DNA of 64,000 nucleotides from Emydura subglobosa. Taxonomy: Eukaryota > Chordata > Testudines > Chelidae. Where the stretch lies: NCBI GenBank assembly GCA_007922225.1, contig ML679973.1, positions 1,802,033 through 1,866,032 on the forward strand, read 5' to 3'. The position numbers and the translations under genes are program-made. The notes beneath the pieces are model-generated. The model saw only the letters and a list, made by a program, of their open reading frames with translations, made no database searches and was not told the origin of the DNA. Numbering within the stretch: position 1 is the stretch's first letter; every line of letters starts with the position of its first letter. Below, one piece after another: positions 34,590 through 47,092 of the stretch.

Positions 34590-37440
34590 GGTCCTTTCCT
34601 ACCTGTTAGCTTAAGCAGCTTCCTGCTCCGGCTGCTGGCTTCTGAGCTTCCCTTTCTTAAGCCCCTAACTCTCCCTCTGCATTACATCCTGCGGTGCCTA
34701 GAACAAGGCTGAGGTTTCCACTGGGTGGCATGGCGCCTAAAATCAGTTGCTGTAGTGCTTATGTCTCTTTGTGGCTCTTGGCCTGGGTGACTGCTGTTAA
34801 CAAACGAAAGGAGTCAAGTCCGCCTCTAGTGTAAAGTCACCAGTTGATAGTGCGCCTCACGCTTCCTATCCGGTGGCCAGTTTACGTTTCTGTAACTTGC
34901 CCATCACTGTGGTAGGCTCGCATCTGACTTCTTTATTGTGTAACTGCTTCACAGCACTTTATGCAAGACGGCCGGGAGACTGTGTTGTTAAAGTAAGACG
35001 TTGGGTCGCCCCTTCAAATCAGTGTGTTTGAGGTGTGTGGGGAGCCCTGGAGATATATAATACAGCACAGAGCCCTGGATGCCTAAATGGTTTTAGTTCA
35101 CTTTCGAATTTAAAAAAGAAACAAAAGATTTATTATTCTAGGATTGTGGGGTTTCCTGTCCTGGCTGCTTGGAGCAAGTAGAGAAGTGTCCATCAAACAA
35201 CTTCAGTCAAGGCTCTGTCTGCCCAACAGCACCTGAGGCGCATTTAATAATACTAAGTGTTGCCCACACGAGACTGTAGCATGGCCGGTCTGCTGTGCAA
35301 ATCTCGTAACTTTCTGGCTGGGTGGCAGAACGGTTGTCTTGCCCTCTTAGAGACTGCTCAGATTAATCCATAACCAGCAGCTCTGTTTGCTCCTGGACAC
35401 AAGGAGCTGGGATGGCGGTGGAGATTTGTAGAGATTTGTTTCAATATTGCTGAAAATGGTGTCGATGAATAGACTTCGGGAGACTACGCTTACGTGATAC
35501 GGTTTTACCCATTTCCTTAATTAAGGAATCCATGAAGAAGTGCCGGCTCATCAGAGGTGCTTCAGATTTGTTGACTGATTAGCGGTAAGAAGCTGGGGTG
35601 TGTGTATTTATCCAGGATACTTTGGGGGAATGATTCACTTTTTTATAAAAAAGAAAGACAGGATCAATCAAATACATACAGGACACAATAGCAAATGATC
35701 CAATGCAATCATAATCTCTAACAAATCAAATCTACTCAAAAGAAGGCTTTGGGCACTGGTGGGCCCTTCTCTGCTTCCACCATGTCAACCCCTCTCTTGA
35801 AGAGGCGGAGAAGCTGTGCTAATGAAATAGAGCAGAGAGAATCCTGAGAGCCACACTAATGATCGATTATTATTATGTCTGTTTGTTGTTAACAGCCTCA
35901 GTTAGGGTCAGGCTGTTGTACTGGCTATGTCTTTTCTGCTCTAAAGAGACTGCAATCGAAATAGACAAGATAAACAAAGGGGGGAAGCAAAGGGTGCAAC
36001 ATATGTCAGGTGATCAGGTGATGGTTGACAACCTCATGTTAGTTCCATAATTTTTCATTTTTGTTTTGATAATATATATATATACAATCACGACTGGGGT
36101 GGTGTGATGGGGAAATCAGGAACAGATGAGTTAATAGGAGCACAAAAATAAGGAACAAGACAGAGACAGGGGATGTTGATGAGGGAGGGACAGAAGAGGG
36201 ACTAGAGAGAAAGAAAGGGAAGGGGTGGGGTAGGGCCCTAGACATTCCACGTCCCCAGATTGTACAACGCATGAATGGGAATTTGAGAGCTTTTTGTTCC
36301 CTTGGTGAGATTTTGCACATAGGGAGCAGTGCGGCTCTTGAAGGGGATAGATAGAACGTATAAACTACAGTCCAATGCCATTTGCGCAGGTACTGGAAAT
36401 CAGTTCAATGTATTGTACAAGGCATTTGGGTAAAGTATCGACTAAGAACGCTGGCCAGGGCCAGTTAGATTAATCTGAAACGTTATGAACAAGGCTGGAT
36501 CCTAATCACACTGTCACAGATGCTCATGGAATAGTGAGAAACCTGGGTCATGAATTCACCCGTGAAATCTGTGTGGGGCCTTTTTATTGGTTCTTTGTGA
36601 GTATTCGGACGACTGTTGGGTATTCCTGGAAATGTTTGTAGCATGAGGGCTGACGCGGCCTACAGTTGTCCTGGAAAGGGAGTTATTCAATATTCATGAT
36701 AGGCTAAAGTGTGGCCTGGCCTGCATGGAGTGCAGGGACGTGAGGAGACACAGCCTGCACTGATTATCCACACTGCAGTAGCAGTGTGAGAGGGAACCAG
36801 CCCGCACAGAGCTTCTATGCTTCTACTTCCTGCAGCTGATTGTGAAGGGGAGGAATAGACCAGGGACAGGCTCCGCTCTCTCCCCTTATTGTGCTGACCA
36901 GCGTAGCTGCTCCAGCGTTCCAGGGAACAGTGAAACCAGTCTATGAAAAAGAAAAGATTCCTGACATAATCGTCCACTTATTCTACCTGGCATACTGGAA
37001 GGAATCTTAAAGGTAAAATGTGTCCCACATAAATTAATAGAAAGAAATGGCTTTTTGCCTTTCTGCATGCAAAGAACTGCGGAGGTAAGAAGGCTTACTT
37101 AACAGAGACATGTCAAACCCTTCTGTTTCTGATCCATTTTGCAAATGATCAGGATAAAGTTTTAAATCAGATTAAAACACAGCAGAGCGTCACCTCTCAG
37201 AATCATCAGATCCAAATGTCTTAGTAAGGGTGATGCAGGAGAGAGAAGACAGAATTTAGTCTTTAAAGGGAGGAATTTACAAAGATCAGAGCAATAACAG
37301 TTTATTTTTTCTCTCCAATTAAAATCCAAGTTGTAGTGGCAGAGAAAAGAAAAACTTACTAATTAGGAAGAAGCAAGAAACTTGGACAAACACTTTTAAT
37401 GATGGCTTCCTTTGCATCTGCACTGCATACTTAGTTAGAT
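34590..37440. other. Intron 1, no firm feature
   Basis: Unique or strongly decayed sequence, with a short (AT)n at 36069-36085 and a purine-rich tract at about 36100-36230. A moderately GC-rich block at 36690-36990 may be an unrecognised repeat. No coding evidence. Confidence 0.35.
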
Positions 37441-37456
37441 ACTAATTAGTAATTAA

Positions 37457-37536
37457 GCACATGTTTAACTTTAAGCATGTGAATAATCCCATGAACTTCA
37501 GTGGGACTGCTCACATACTTAAAGTTAAGCATGTGC
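37457..37536. repeat. 80-bp palindromic dispersed repeat
   Basis: Left arm GCACATGTTTAACTTTAAGC and right arm TTAAAGTTAAGCATGTGC are inverted copies around CATGAACTTCAGTGGG. The whole unit can fold as one hairpin. It belongs to the GACTTCAATGG-centred palindromic family. Confidence 0.85.
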
Positions 37537-38893
37537 ATAAGAACGTTGATGAATCAGGTCGGAGGTCTCAGCAACTTGCAGGAATGAACCATTAGTCTTT
37601 ACTAAATTTCTTGCATCACATGTTTTGGATGAATATAATTTATTTTTCTGCATTTTTAAAATGTATCACTCTTTTAACAGCTGGGGATTTTTGACTCCCA
37701 TTGCTCTTGTCATTTCAGCAGTAACAGCTGTACAATTTTGGTCAGTTAAAGTTTTAATTGTGCGTGACTATCTTCATGATTTTTTAATAGTCTTTTTGGT
37801 ACAATTTACTTTGTTGAGTAAGACTGAGAACTAAACATCTAGACCACCTAAAGATTATGATTGAAACACATTTTTAAAATGACTGTATTTGAAAAGGCAC
37901 TGGCTCCATTCTTTTTCAGCATCTACAGTCTATCATGGTGACAGTATATAAGTACTGTAGGCAGGACTAGTAGATAGAGAGAGGAAAATCTTTGTCAGCA
38001 AGAGGTTTCAAGTCTTGGACAATGAAAGCTGCTTCCAGGTTTTGCTGATATGCCAGTTGTTTCCTTTTGGAATTCAGACACCTGTTTAGAGGGGGAATGA
38101 TCTGTTATTTTTGTATAGTAGCAAGGGGAATATCTTATCTGTCTATTGGTTAAACGTTCACTAGTCATTTTAGTTTCACACATTTTTAAAAAGGAGCTGT
38201 TTAGAAATCTTGAAATGGAAGGAAAATTTTCCATGTCTTCGATCAGAGCCACTTTGCACCTCCACCCTTTTCATTTATATTATAGATTTGTTTCTGTGAC
38301 AGTCAGGGCTTCCCACGAGGCCAGAGAGTAGGTGAAATTTTCCCTCCAAAAGGGCAGTTCAAGAAATCCCCAGTGTTAAACAGAAGGGTATTTTATTTTT
38401 TGTAGAAAAAAACAAAGCAACAACAACAAAAGAAAAGAACCAGGAAGAAGAAGACCCTTTTAATGAAAGACAGATTGAAAACATTTGCCTGACACTCTCA
38501 CTCTGCTAAAGTGAAGCAGAGCTGGAGAAATTCCTGCAGCCTTTACGTCCAACGAGTGAGGCGAGGGCAAAGCAGAATGTTTTAATGTTGAATAATGTGG
38601 GAGCAAAACAGGGATGAGGAGAAGCAAACTGGACTTTGAGCTGCTGGTCCTTTAAACAAAGACAAAAACAGTCTAGTAAAAGCCAACCAAGCAAGCTGGG
38701 GTTTTATTCTGCCAAAAAAGGGACACTGTCAATATGAATTTTTTGAAACTGCCTAATTTCAAAATCACCCAGTTTCTAATATTATGGGCTGATTTTTTTT
38801 CAATGCCTCTAACATCTTTTCTAGAGCTTTTCTGCTCCTCTCTTCACGTTTATAAAGATCTTTTCAGTTAGCCAGTTACCCCATTTTGATAGC

Positions 38894-39007
38894 TAAGGCC
38901 TCAAACCTGCGAACGTGCTTAACTTTACAACCCTGGGCAGCCCCACGGGCATCAGTCATGGCAGTAAAGCTAACCCGTTCAGTTGTAGTTGCAGGATCAG
39001 GGCCCAG
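38894..39007. repeat. Palindromic dispersed repeat, decayed
   Basis: It starts AAGGCCTCAAACCTGCGAAC, contains ACGTGCTTAACTTTAC and ends AGTTGCAGGATCAGGGCC, giving the inverted 'hypothetical hairpin' order of the family at 37457. The arms have diverged. Confidence 0.55.
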
Positions 39008-40854
39008 CACAGTACAGGGGAAATGGAACCCGCCTGTGCACGGCGTGCCGGCAGCGGCACAAATGAAACACACGGAGAACACAGAGTAAAATATTGTCCC
39101 CTGATTCCCTACTCACAGGAGTCTTAGATGTGATTAGTAACTAGAGCGATACACAAATTTCAGAGAACTGTGATTTTTCATGTCGAGCGTGTCCTTTTAA
39201 ACAGAACTGCTCATTGTAATTAAGGGACGGTTTGACTTGATATATATTAGAACGGAGGGGGCGAGGGACAAAAGCTGATTCTTTTTCAAATTTTCTTTTC
39301 TTTTTAATATAAAACTGGTGATCCGTTTGGTTGCTCTCCATTGGAATTTAGTGGCGATAGACGCTTTCTTTTTATTTCACCTGCCTCATGAGGTCTCTTT
39401 GTATGTTTTGAAAATGGGACTTAGTTTTCGAAGTCACTTAGCTGTTTTTGAAAATTTGACCCATTGCCTAGGCCAATCTTTAAAGTGTTATGTTGGCATG
39501 GGTTAACTAACATGTTTTAAAAGTCTAGTCTAGATGAGGCATACTGCTTTAGGCACATGCTAAACCGGTTGAATTAAAGCTTAGGGACCTCCCCCACCCC
39601 CGACATCACACCTTAAATACTAGTATTGATAAGGCCAGTGAAGTTAATGTGATCAGACCCAAAATATTGAAGTCAGAGTAATCTGGGGATTGAGAACTAT
39701 TTGGTGAAAAGTTTGTTTCCTCTGTAAGTATCTACCTGAGGTATAGGACAAAAAGAAAAGAAGGGAGTCTGCTGTCCCCCGGATTTTTGGGCTTTGATTG
39801 CAGAAAATGTGCAACGGAGACAAGCAATTATTGTTTCCAGCTCCCAGCCCTCGTTTCCCGCACAATTGTGTAGCTATTTTATTCTGAGCGCCATTTGCAC
39901 AGCTCAGGGGGAGATGTCAGCACTTTGATCTTTAACACATGTGGGGAAAACAACTGGAGAGTAAGGTATCGCATTTGGAAGGTCGCAGCAACATTTTACA
40001 CTCCGAGGGCCCGACGTTGCATTCCTTCCACTCCTCAGACTCTGCTTGACTTTAAAGTTCATTTGGGTAATTGGAAAAATTGTGGTACAGATCGGCAAAA
40101 CCCCCTAGTTTTACAACCAAGTTTTCAAAGGGGGCCTCAATCCTTTTTTATGATAGAGGTTCAGTATGAACTCACTACAGTGCCTTGGGAAAGTTTCTGT
40201 TTCTTTCTAGTGAAGGTTATTTTAACATTGCTTTTGTATTCTGTATAATTTGCTTTATAATTCAAGGCCATATTTCCCAAACTTTTGGAAGCTCAGCCCC
40301 ATTCTGGGAAAGTGAAACCAATTGTATCTATCCCTGCAGCCCTGGAATGTGTTGTTAAAGGCCTCCCCATCTTAATTAATACTGCTTCTGTGTCCCCTCA
40401 CTCCCAGCTAGTCCTTCATCCCACCCGCCCAGGAGGATGCCCCCCATATCATGGGGAATCTTTATAATATGACACGTCCTCTTCTTTCTTACAATATGTG
40501 ATGAGCAGTGCAATAGTTAATGTGGCCATATAAACTAAATAAAATATCATCAGCAGCATCTGAGTTAGCAGCCACTGAAATGATCAGTGCCATTCACAAC
40601 TCAGAGCTACTGTTCCAGACTCCCTGCAAACTCAGGCAGATGTCTCTGCATTGGGTACACTTGTGTCAGAATTTGAAGGCTCTCTTTGCAACCATAACCG
40701 CAAGAGTCTGACTTTTTCTTTTTAAATGAAAAGTGAGACGTTGAAGAACAATTGAGGAATGTATCTGTGCTCCCTAAATAGCCCCACCCAGCAGTTTATG
40801 CTGGACACTTTAGGAAACATTATTTTAAGTGAAACAGAACTTCCTAATGATTAG

Positions 40855-41130
40855 AGCTGAGGACTTGTATTCAGGAGACCTGAGTTCTGTTCCAGTTTTC
40901 GCTACTTACTTGCTGTGTGATATTAGGCAACTCACTTAACCCCAGATTTTCAAGGGTTTACTAGTTTTGTGTGACTGTGTTTCGGTGCCCAGCTAGTGAC
41001 ACATAAACTTCTCTGTGCCTCAGTTTTCCCACCTGTAAAATGGGAGCTAATAATACAATATTCACACACCTGTAGAAAACATTTTGAGATCCTCAAATAA
41101 AAGGCACTTCATAAAGTATTTTTATTAATC
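40855..41130 (+). mobile_element. MIR SINE, interrupted
   Basis: MIR 5' part 'gagacctgagttctgttcca' (40876-40895) and GTGTGATATTAGGCAACTCAC lead up to about 40942. About 70 foreign bases follow (40943-41012). MIR resumes with 'cttctctgtgcctcagtttt' (41009-41028) and TGTAAAATGGGAGC and reaches its 3' LINE-like end near 41130. Confidence 0.85.
40943..41010. repeat. Insertion inside a MIR copy
   Basis: The segment with ATTTTCAAGGGTTTACTAG and GGTGCCCAGCTAGTGACAC breaks the MIR at the GCAACTCACTTAA position. A related sequence follows the same MIR position at about 50120-50175. Confidence 0.5.
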
Positions 41131-41629
41131 ATAGTTTTTTAAAGGTAAAAATATTATAAAATAAAAAACCCATTAAAATATTGTTAAAATATATTTGTGG
41201 TTTTATTTATTTCAGTATGATAATTTTGAATGAGAGATGCGTCGTACATGTAAGTGAGATATTCAACTGTAACAATAGCTTCTCTTTACAGAATATTTTT
41301 AGAGCATTGAGTACCACGCTTCCCTCCCTGAGTGTTTTCTGACCTCTTGCGCTTACTGTAGGAAATGTCTCTGTTTGTTTGGCATGTGTTCTTATACAAT
41401 TTATTTTCTTATAAAATTAATACAGAATTTTGTAAAAATTTCCACTGGATTGAAGCAAATAGCTATCGCCTCTGGGTGAAATCCTCCTGGTGTGGAAACC
41501 CTGCCCAGTACCCTGCTTACCACCTAAGATCAATTTTTATCCTGTATTAAGGGTTTAATTTGGCCCATTGGCCTTTGTGTGGAACTTTAGGTATGAATAT
41601 TACACAGAATATAAATAGATACTTCAGAC

Positions 41630-42328
41630 CAAGGCCAGCCCTAGACCAAATGGTGCCCCATGCAAGCATCTTCAGCACTCTTCCGCCCCCTACCCCCGTG
41701 TGTTAAACCTTTGAATATCTTATTTTTTATTGCATTTGTAGCCCATTTAATGACTTTGATGCATGATTTGCATGCATGATTTATCCCTTTCACATAAGAT
41801 CAATTTGCACACTAGGATCTGTAAATCTATATTTATTCGTGCCATATATAAGCAAATAAAAAAAATTCCTTTTGATAGCTATCTCTGGCATCTCAGTACA
41901 TATGTCCTTCGTTAGTCACTGCTTCCACTCTTCAAGTCTTAAAACACAAGTACACTTTCACAATTACACAATGAAACTAGGTTCACACTATCACAGCTGG
42001 GCCCTCACTTCACTTCAGTTCGTTCTTATACCTCACTGACTGACTGGTGATGTCCCACCCCTTATATACCTGCGAGGGCATGGCTGACAACATTCTGGAA
42101 GAGCTACGGAAAATGTAGTTCTCAGAAAGTCTGGAACGTTCCATGAGATTCTACAAAGTTCCAGAACATTCTCAGGGGTTAGTGAAAAAGGAATCCATGT
42201 ATGGAATACCTGAAACATTTTACTTCAAATGTTCTATTTTCCCTTTTGTTGCTAACAACAAAAACAGCACCCCCAAATCTGGCACCCCAGGCAGTCTCCT
42301 GAGTCACCTGCTCCTAAATGTAGCCCTG
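41630..42328 (-). mobile_element. hAT-type non-autonomous DNA transposon with heat-shock-like promoter
   Basis: The element starts CAAGGCCAGCCCTAGACC and ends AAATCTGGCACCCC… TAGCCCTG, which I recognise as a turtle hAT-type repeat. It is flanked by 8-bp target-site duplications CTTCAGAC (41622-41629) and CTTCAGGC (42329-42336), matching at 7 of 8. It has no transposase frame, so it is a deletion derivative of about 700 bases. Its interior carries, on the minus strand, heat-shock elements, a TATA box and an initiator (listed separately). The termini are decayed, so the terminal inverted repeat is only partly visible. Confidence 0.75.
42030..42172 (-). promoter_or_regulatory. Heat-shock promoter within the hAT element
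   Basis: Bases 42158-42172 are a perfect three-unit heat-shock element, nTTCnnGAAnnTTCn. Stepping back every 5 bases gives CAA, TTC, TGA, TTC, GAA, so eight consecutive pentamer positions (42134-42171) include six perfect GAA/TTC units. A further TTC..GAA pair lies at 42093-42100. On the minus strand the TATA box TATATAAG follows at 42068-42061, and an initiator TCAGTG puts +1 at about 42037, 31 bases downstream. This is the arrangement of HSF1-driven hsp promoters. Activity is inferred. Confidence 0.6.
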
Positions 42329-42329
42329 C

Positions 42330-43730
42330 TTCAGGCTTCCAGCATTGCCCGAGCTCCTTCCTCTCACCATATGCTCACCACCTCTGTGTCCCTGACCCAT
42401 CTTTGGAGCTTATACCTATGTCAGTGCAAGTCATAATCTGTTAACATACGAGCAACAGCGAAGATGTGCCATTAAAATAACTGCACCACCACCACCTCTC
42501 AGTGGATACAGAAGCATGAGGTATTATGCATAGGCCTGAGCCTACATTCCTTGAATGCCCCAGGAGTCTTGGGGGTACAAAGTATGCAGGATCTGGCTCT
42601 CGTTTGTGTATTAATAGATAAAATGTGTATCCACTTTCTCCCATTCTTCCTCTTACAAAGCACTCGGGGCACCACAGGACAACAGAAATAAATACAACAG
42701 AACAAAAATAAAGACAAACCGGAGATGAATTACAATATAAATGGAACCAAAACCAGGAATAATATTGATTTTTATTTTTAGCAGCTTATGACTAGTACAG
42801 CTGTGCTGACTTTGAGCCCAGTCATGCTCTCACTGTGATCAATGGCCCAGCGATGGCAGTGGAAGCAGGATCGGGCCCTTATACTATCGAGCGTCAACAC
42901 ATATGAGAAGGTGTGATGAATTCATATGGACTGCCTCCTGTCACACATTAGTGCGTTTTATTAATACATCTTCATAGCCAGCATGATGCTGACGTGACAA
43001 TGAGACCGAGGTGATTAATGCACTATAAATGCCCAGACAGGGAGCAATGATTTTAACACAATAATATTTTCCACACATTTTCCGAGCTGTTTTTTTTTCT
43101 TGAGTAGTTGATGGGATTTTTGAAAAATCATCAGTTTATTCTCTGAATCCCCTCCAACAGGTACGTTTGCAAACAGAAAGAAAATAAAGGCTTTTCAAAT
43201 TACGTATCAATCTATTTATCTAGCCTCTAGAAGTGGGGAATTAATTTAAACATGGTAAAAAAAATAAAAAGGCTAAAAATACAAGACTGAAGGTGACTTT
43301 AAACGTGGCTCAGTGCTGAGTGTTCATGTTTAGGCATGTGTGTCTGCTCACAATTTTAAGCACTACAGCTTAAGTGTTTGCAGGACTGGACCCTTGTCTG
43401 TCCAGTAAAAGGAAATTTCTCTTAATAAGTGAGTTTTTGCTTTTGGGGAGTTGGTTACAGTGAGTAAAGAGCCTCTGGTGCCAGCAAAAATTCTTTCACC
43501 CTCCTTGTTGCTCTTCTTAAACAATAAAATGAGCCACTTTCACTAATTTGTGTCAGAAAATACAATGAGTTTTGTGCTGCCATAATGGGGGATGGCCTGA
43601 GCTCAAATAGACTTTGTACAAACCATCACTCCAGTACCGGAAACTGCTCTCTATTTTGTTTAACTGCCTCTGGAGTTTCGGGTGCATGCCAAGATTCTGG
43701 GCTTTCCTGCAATAATTCCCCAAATCTATG
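42330..43730. promoter_or_regulatory. Intron 1 unique segment with candidate conserved element
   Basis: No transposon was recognised. The part at 42900-43150 has the texture of a conserved enhancer: closely spaced TGATTAATGC (43011-43020), ACTATAAATG, TTTTAACACAATAATATTT and TTATTAATAC motifs, with no repeat similarity. Conservation was not tested. Confidence 0.25.
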
Positions 43731-43822
43731 GGCCGGATCCCAAAAATCCTTACTCACATGAGTGGGCCTTACCCACTGGCATTAGTGGGGCTACTTGTTA
43801 GTAAGCATTAAAGCAGCAGGAC
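43731..43822. repeat. Palindromic dispersed repeat
   Basis: GGCCGGATCCCAAAAATCC, TTACTCACATGAGTGGGCC and the reverse-sense CATTAGTGGGGCTACTTG and GTAAGCATTAAAGCAGCAGG order shows the same family as 29748-29850 and 37457-37536. Confidence 0.6.
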
Positions 43823-43824
43823 CT

Positions 43825-45425
43825 AGAGAACAACAGCTACACTTTTTAAAATGCTTGCAGATTTATTCAGTGTCATATCAAGGAATGAGGGCTCACAGAA
43901 AAATGATTGTTATTGGTCCAGTCCTGTAAGTGCTGTGGTAGTCCAGAAGAAGTAAGTTTGCAGGACCAGGACTCTTAAGATAATGGGCCTTTCTGTACTA
44001 AAATTACTAATGCAATTAATAGCCAATCATTTCATAACTACAATTATACCAATATTGTTATTTATAAAGTGGCTACCCACTAATTGTTGGGAATACTGCA
44101 CAGCCAAGATACAATACAAAATAAAGAGTTAAAATATCATGAAATAATTCATATATAAACAAACATCAAATAAGAAAGAGCAATGCAACATGGCAACATT
44201 AAAAATGAAATTGAGTACGATTGAAACATTGGAACAACAAATGGTAATTGGAACAGCAGCTACATATGAAGGCTTATTTCCTGTTACTTTGGGTTTGTTT
44301 TCTGCATTATTGCAGGTACATAAGCCGGGGACAGTTAAGAACAACATCCTTTTTGTTAATAAAAGTATCATTAATAAAGTGCAGAATCAGATGAAGGTGT
44401 AAACGAATTATAGTTGCAAACTCTCTGTTGTGAGAGATGATAAAGGGTTTTTCACTCAAAACTGCTGCGTGCTGTGTTGGCTTCAATTATATTCAGATGT
44501 TCAAGACGCTTTACAAGAATGCCTGGAAATGAGAGAAAAAGAGGAAGAGAGCTGGGGCTTCTAAAGAGCTCTGAAAGATAAGAGGACAATTAATGATTAT
44601 TAATGATTATTGATAGGCACACAAAATACATACATATCCAAAGGTAATGATAACAATAAAACCCCAGTCTGTCTTGCAACAGTCATAAGAATAAAGAAAG
44701 CTATAGTAGTGCAGCATTTATATTGATGTCAAACTAAGGCCTGATTCCACAAACGCATAGAATGAGTAACTTCACTTTAACGACTAGTCCTAGTGACCAT
44801 GGTGTGCCAGACCCTCCAAGTCCATGCAGTCCACAGAGCTATATAAATGTAAAACACCCGAGGAACTAGCCCAATGAATAAAGTTACTTATGTGTGTTTC
44901 CAGAATCAGGCCTATGAATTGTACCTGCATTAAGAAAATAAATATCTTTATTAAAGACAGAAAAAGAAGGAAAAGAGGGGAGTCTAAAAGAAAACAAAGT
45001 AAAAGCCCAAATTTTCAACTGTTATATAGCAGCTCCACTGAGTTCATTGAAGCCAGGCTGATTTATACCAGCTGAGGATCTGACTGAACAAGAATAATAA
45101 GCAATAAAGATCTAAGTAATGGTCAACTAGTCATAATCACATTCACATAGGAATGATCTACGTAACTTGACTTAAACTCCCTGTCTTTTTGCCTATCATC
45201 TGTAAGAACAAGGATTGTACAATGAAGGCCAGCAGGATGAAATCCCAGGATGCTACATCTGGTCTATGTGACTGCAAGCTAAAATGGCTTGGGAGTACTC
45301 GGAACAAGCCAGTCAGTCATGGTCCACACAGGAAATCCCACACTGTTACAGTGATTGTAATGGTGACAAAATCATTGCTGGGTCCCAGTTTAGTTTTTTC
45401 TTCTTACGTTATTTATTATTAACTT
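43825..45425. other. Intron 1, no firm feature
   Basis: AT-rich unique sequence. At 44735-44830 a decayed member of the palindromic family ('ggcctgattccacaaacgca') may be present. No coding evidence. Confidence 0.35.
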
Positions 45426-45429
45426 TCAT

Positions 45430-45575
45430 TACCACAATTCATATTATCGTCATTCCAACTATCGTTAATATTATTACAGTTAATGCCTGGAAGCCCCAGC
45501 TCTATTGTGCTAGGCACTGTACAAACATTTAACCAAAAGGTCCCTGCCTCCAAGGGCTTGCGGTCTAATTCACGC
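45430..45575 (+). mobile_element. Ancient LINE/SINE-type repeat (GTGCTAGGCACTGTACAAAC)
   Basis: It contains 'gtgctaggcactgtacaaac' (45508-45527) and 'ccctgcctccaagggcttgc' (45542-45561), the signature of an old amniote repeat of uncertain class, possibly L3-like. Inverted relatives lie at 49275 and 53245. Confidence 0.65.
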
Positions 45576-45789
45576 GGGCTAGTAACAGAAGTAATGGTTA
45601 CCGTCTAGCTCTTCGTCTGTGGGATCGGTCACACAGCTGTTGAGATGTATACGGCAAAGTGTGTGTGTATGTGGGGTGCTATTATGTTGGTTAACAGCTC
45701 TGCCTCCAGCTGGGGGAAGGGCAGGTTTGAGGGTGTCTGTTACAGAACAGAGATATGGAGGAAGGAAATGAGCAGAGCTGGAGATGGAC

Positions 45790-45962
45790 TAAAACCCATC
45801 TCCCGTCGACATACCTACCGCCTCTCGCGGAGGTGGACGAACTGTCCCGATGGGCGGAGCTCTTCCATCGGTGTGGAAGCATCGTCACTGAAGCGCTACA
45901 GCAGCACAATTGTGCTGGTGCGACTGCACTGCTGCAGCATTTTAAATGTAGACCTGCCCTGA
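45790..45962. mobile_element. MITE fragment (3' half)
   Basis: 'cgacatacctaccgcctctc' (45808-45827), CACTGAAGCGCTACAGCAGC (45888-45907) and the terminus TGTAGACCTGCCCTGA are typical of a turtle MITE with GTAGAC-type ends. The matching left end was not recognised. Confidence 0.55.
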
Positions 45963-46795
45963 GTCTCTGAACAGATTGAGAGGTCCGTCCACGGGCATCA
46001 GAGTGCAGGATCAGAGCCGAAATTAGTGGCTGAAAGAGCTATAAAATCCTAGTTTTCTGGTTGTCAGGCCGGTGCCTGTACATTGAACCATGCAGTCTCG
46101 CTGGAGACTGAGCTCTGAGATATGACCGAACTAAATGGGCCCAATTGCTGTAACCATCCCTCCATGCAAACAGCTCATAACATTTCAGCTAAAGATGCAA
46201 GTTCCATCCAAAAGCAGATATGTTTACATGAACAGAAAAAGGAAGCAGCAGGGAACAATTCCATTCCCATTACACAAGCCAAAGGAGAGGCTCTTCCCTA
46301 ATTCACTCAAGCCGTGTCACAGTACTGGAAAGGAAGATAAACAAGGGGTCCTTAGCGCTCTTCTCCTGCTTTTATCCTCAGCCATTTTCTGTCTTAATCT
46401 ATAAGTCACATGCCTTTTTTCGTCTTTCCTTTCCCAGCACTTCAGCTTCGCAGTTGAAAACCAGTTCAGGAATTAGGGGTGTAATCCACTTATTGTGCTT
46501 CTTCTGTTTGTCCGCTGTTGGTGCTATTTTTTTTTAGCCAGAGCAAATATCACCTGTCAAGGCCTGCTGCATTTGGAAATGTAATTAGAATATTGTCCCT
46601 TCCATTTTGGACACACCCCTGTGGATACGTCTTTGCAAGCAGGCTGGGTGGGGACACCTGAAATAAACACCACATTGTCTGGGCGGTGGAAGGTATCGTG
46701 CAGAGGAAAAACAATATTTTACTTGTATATGGTTTTGGAGGAAAAGAAGTGCCAGGAGGCATTGGCTTTGCCAGTGTATTTGGTGGTTATTCGAT

Positions 46796-47092
46796 GGGTG
46801 TGACTACACTGCAAAAAACCACCTGCAGCAGCGAGTCTCAGAGCCCGGGTCGACAGTCTCAGGCTTGTGCTATGGTGCTAAAAAGAACAGTATAGCCATT
46901 CCTTCTCAGGCTGATGCTTCGATTCTGAAACGGTGCTGGGGGGGGGTCTCAGAGGCAGAGCTCCATCCCAAGTGGGAATGTCTACACTGCTGTTTTTAGC
47001 ACTGTAGCATGAGCTCAAGTCTACAGAGCCAGCTCTGACGCTTGCTGCTGTTGCGGAGGTTGTTTTGGTTTTTTTGCGGTATACACGTACCC
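46796..47092. mobile_element. MITE with GGGT…ACCC inverted ends
   Basis: The left end GGGTGTGACTACACTGC (46796-46812) and the right end GCGGTATACACGTACCC (47076-47092) are imperfect inverted repeats. The inner CACCTGCAGCAGCGAGTCTC and AATGTCTACACTGC motifs match an abundant turtle MITE. Non-coding, about 297 bases, moderately decayed. Confidence 0.7.

Noticed and set aside
36690..36990. Possible interspersed repeat or exon in a GC-richer block
   Set aside because: No ends, tail or coding similarity could be pointed to.
39510..39640. Possible MITE with TCTAGATGAGGC and TTGATAAGGCC ends
   Set aside because: The ends do not form a convincing inverted pair and no duplication is visible.
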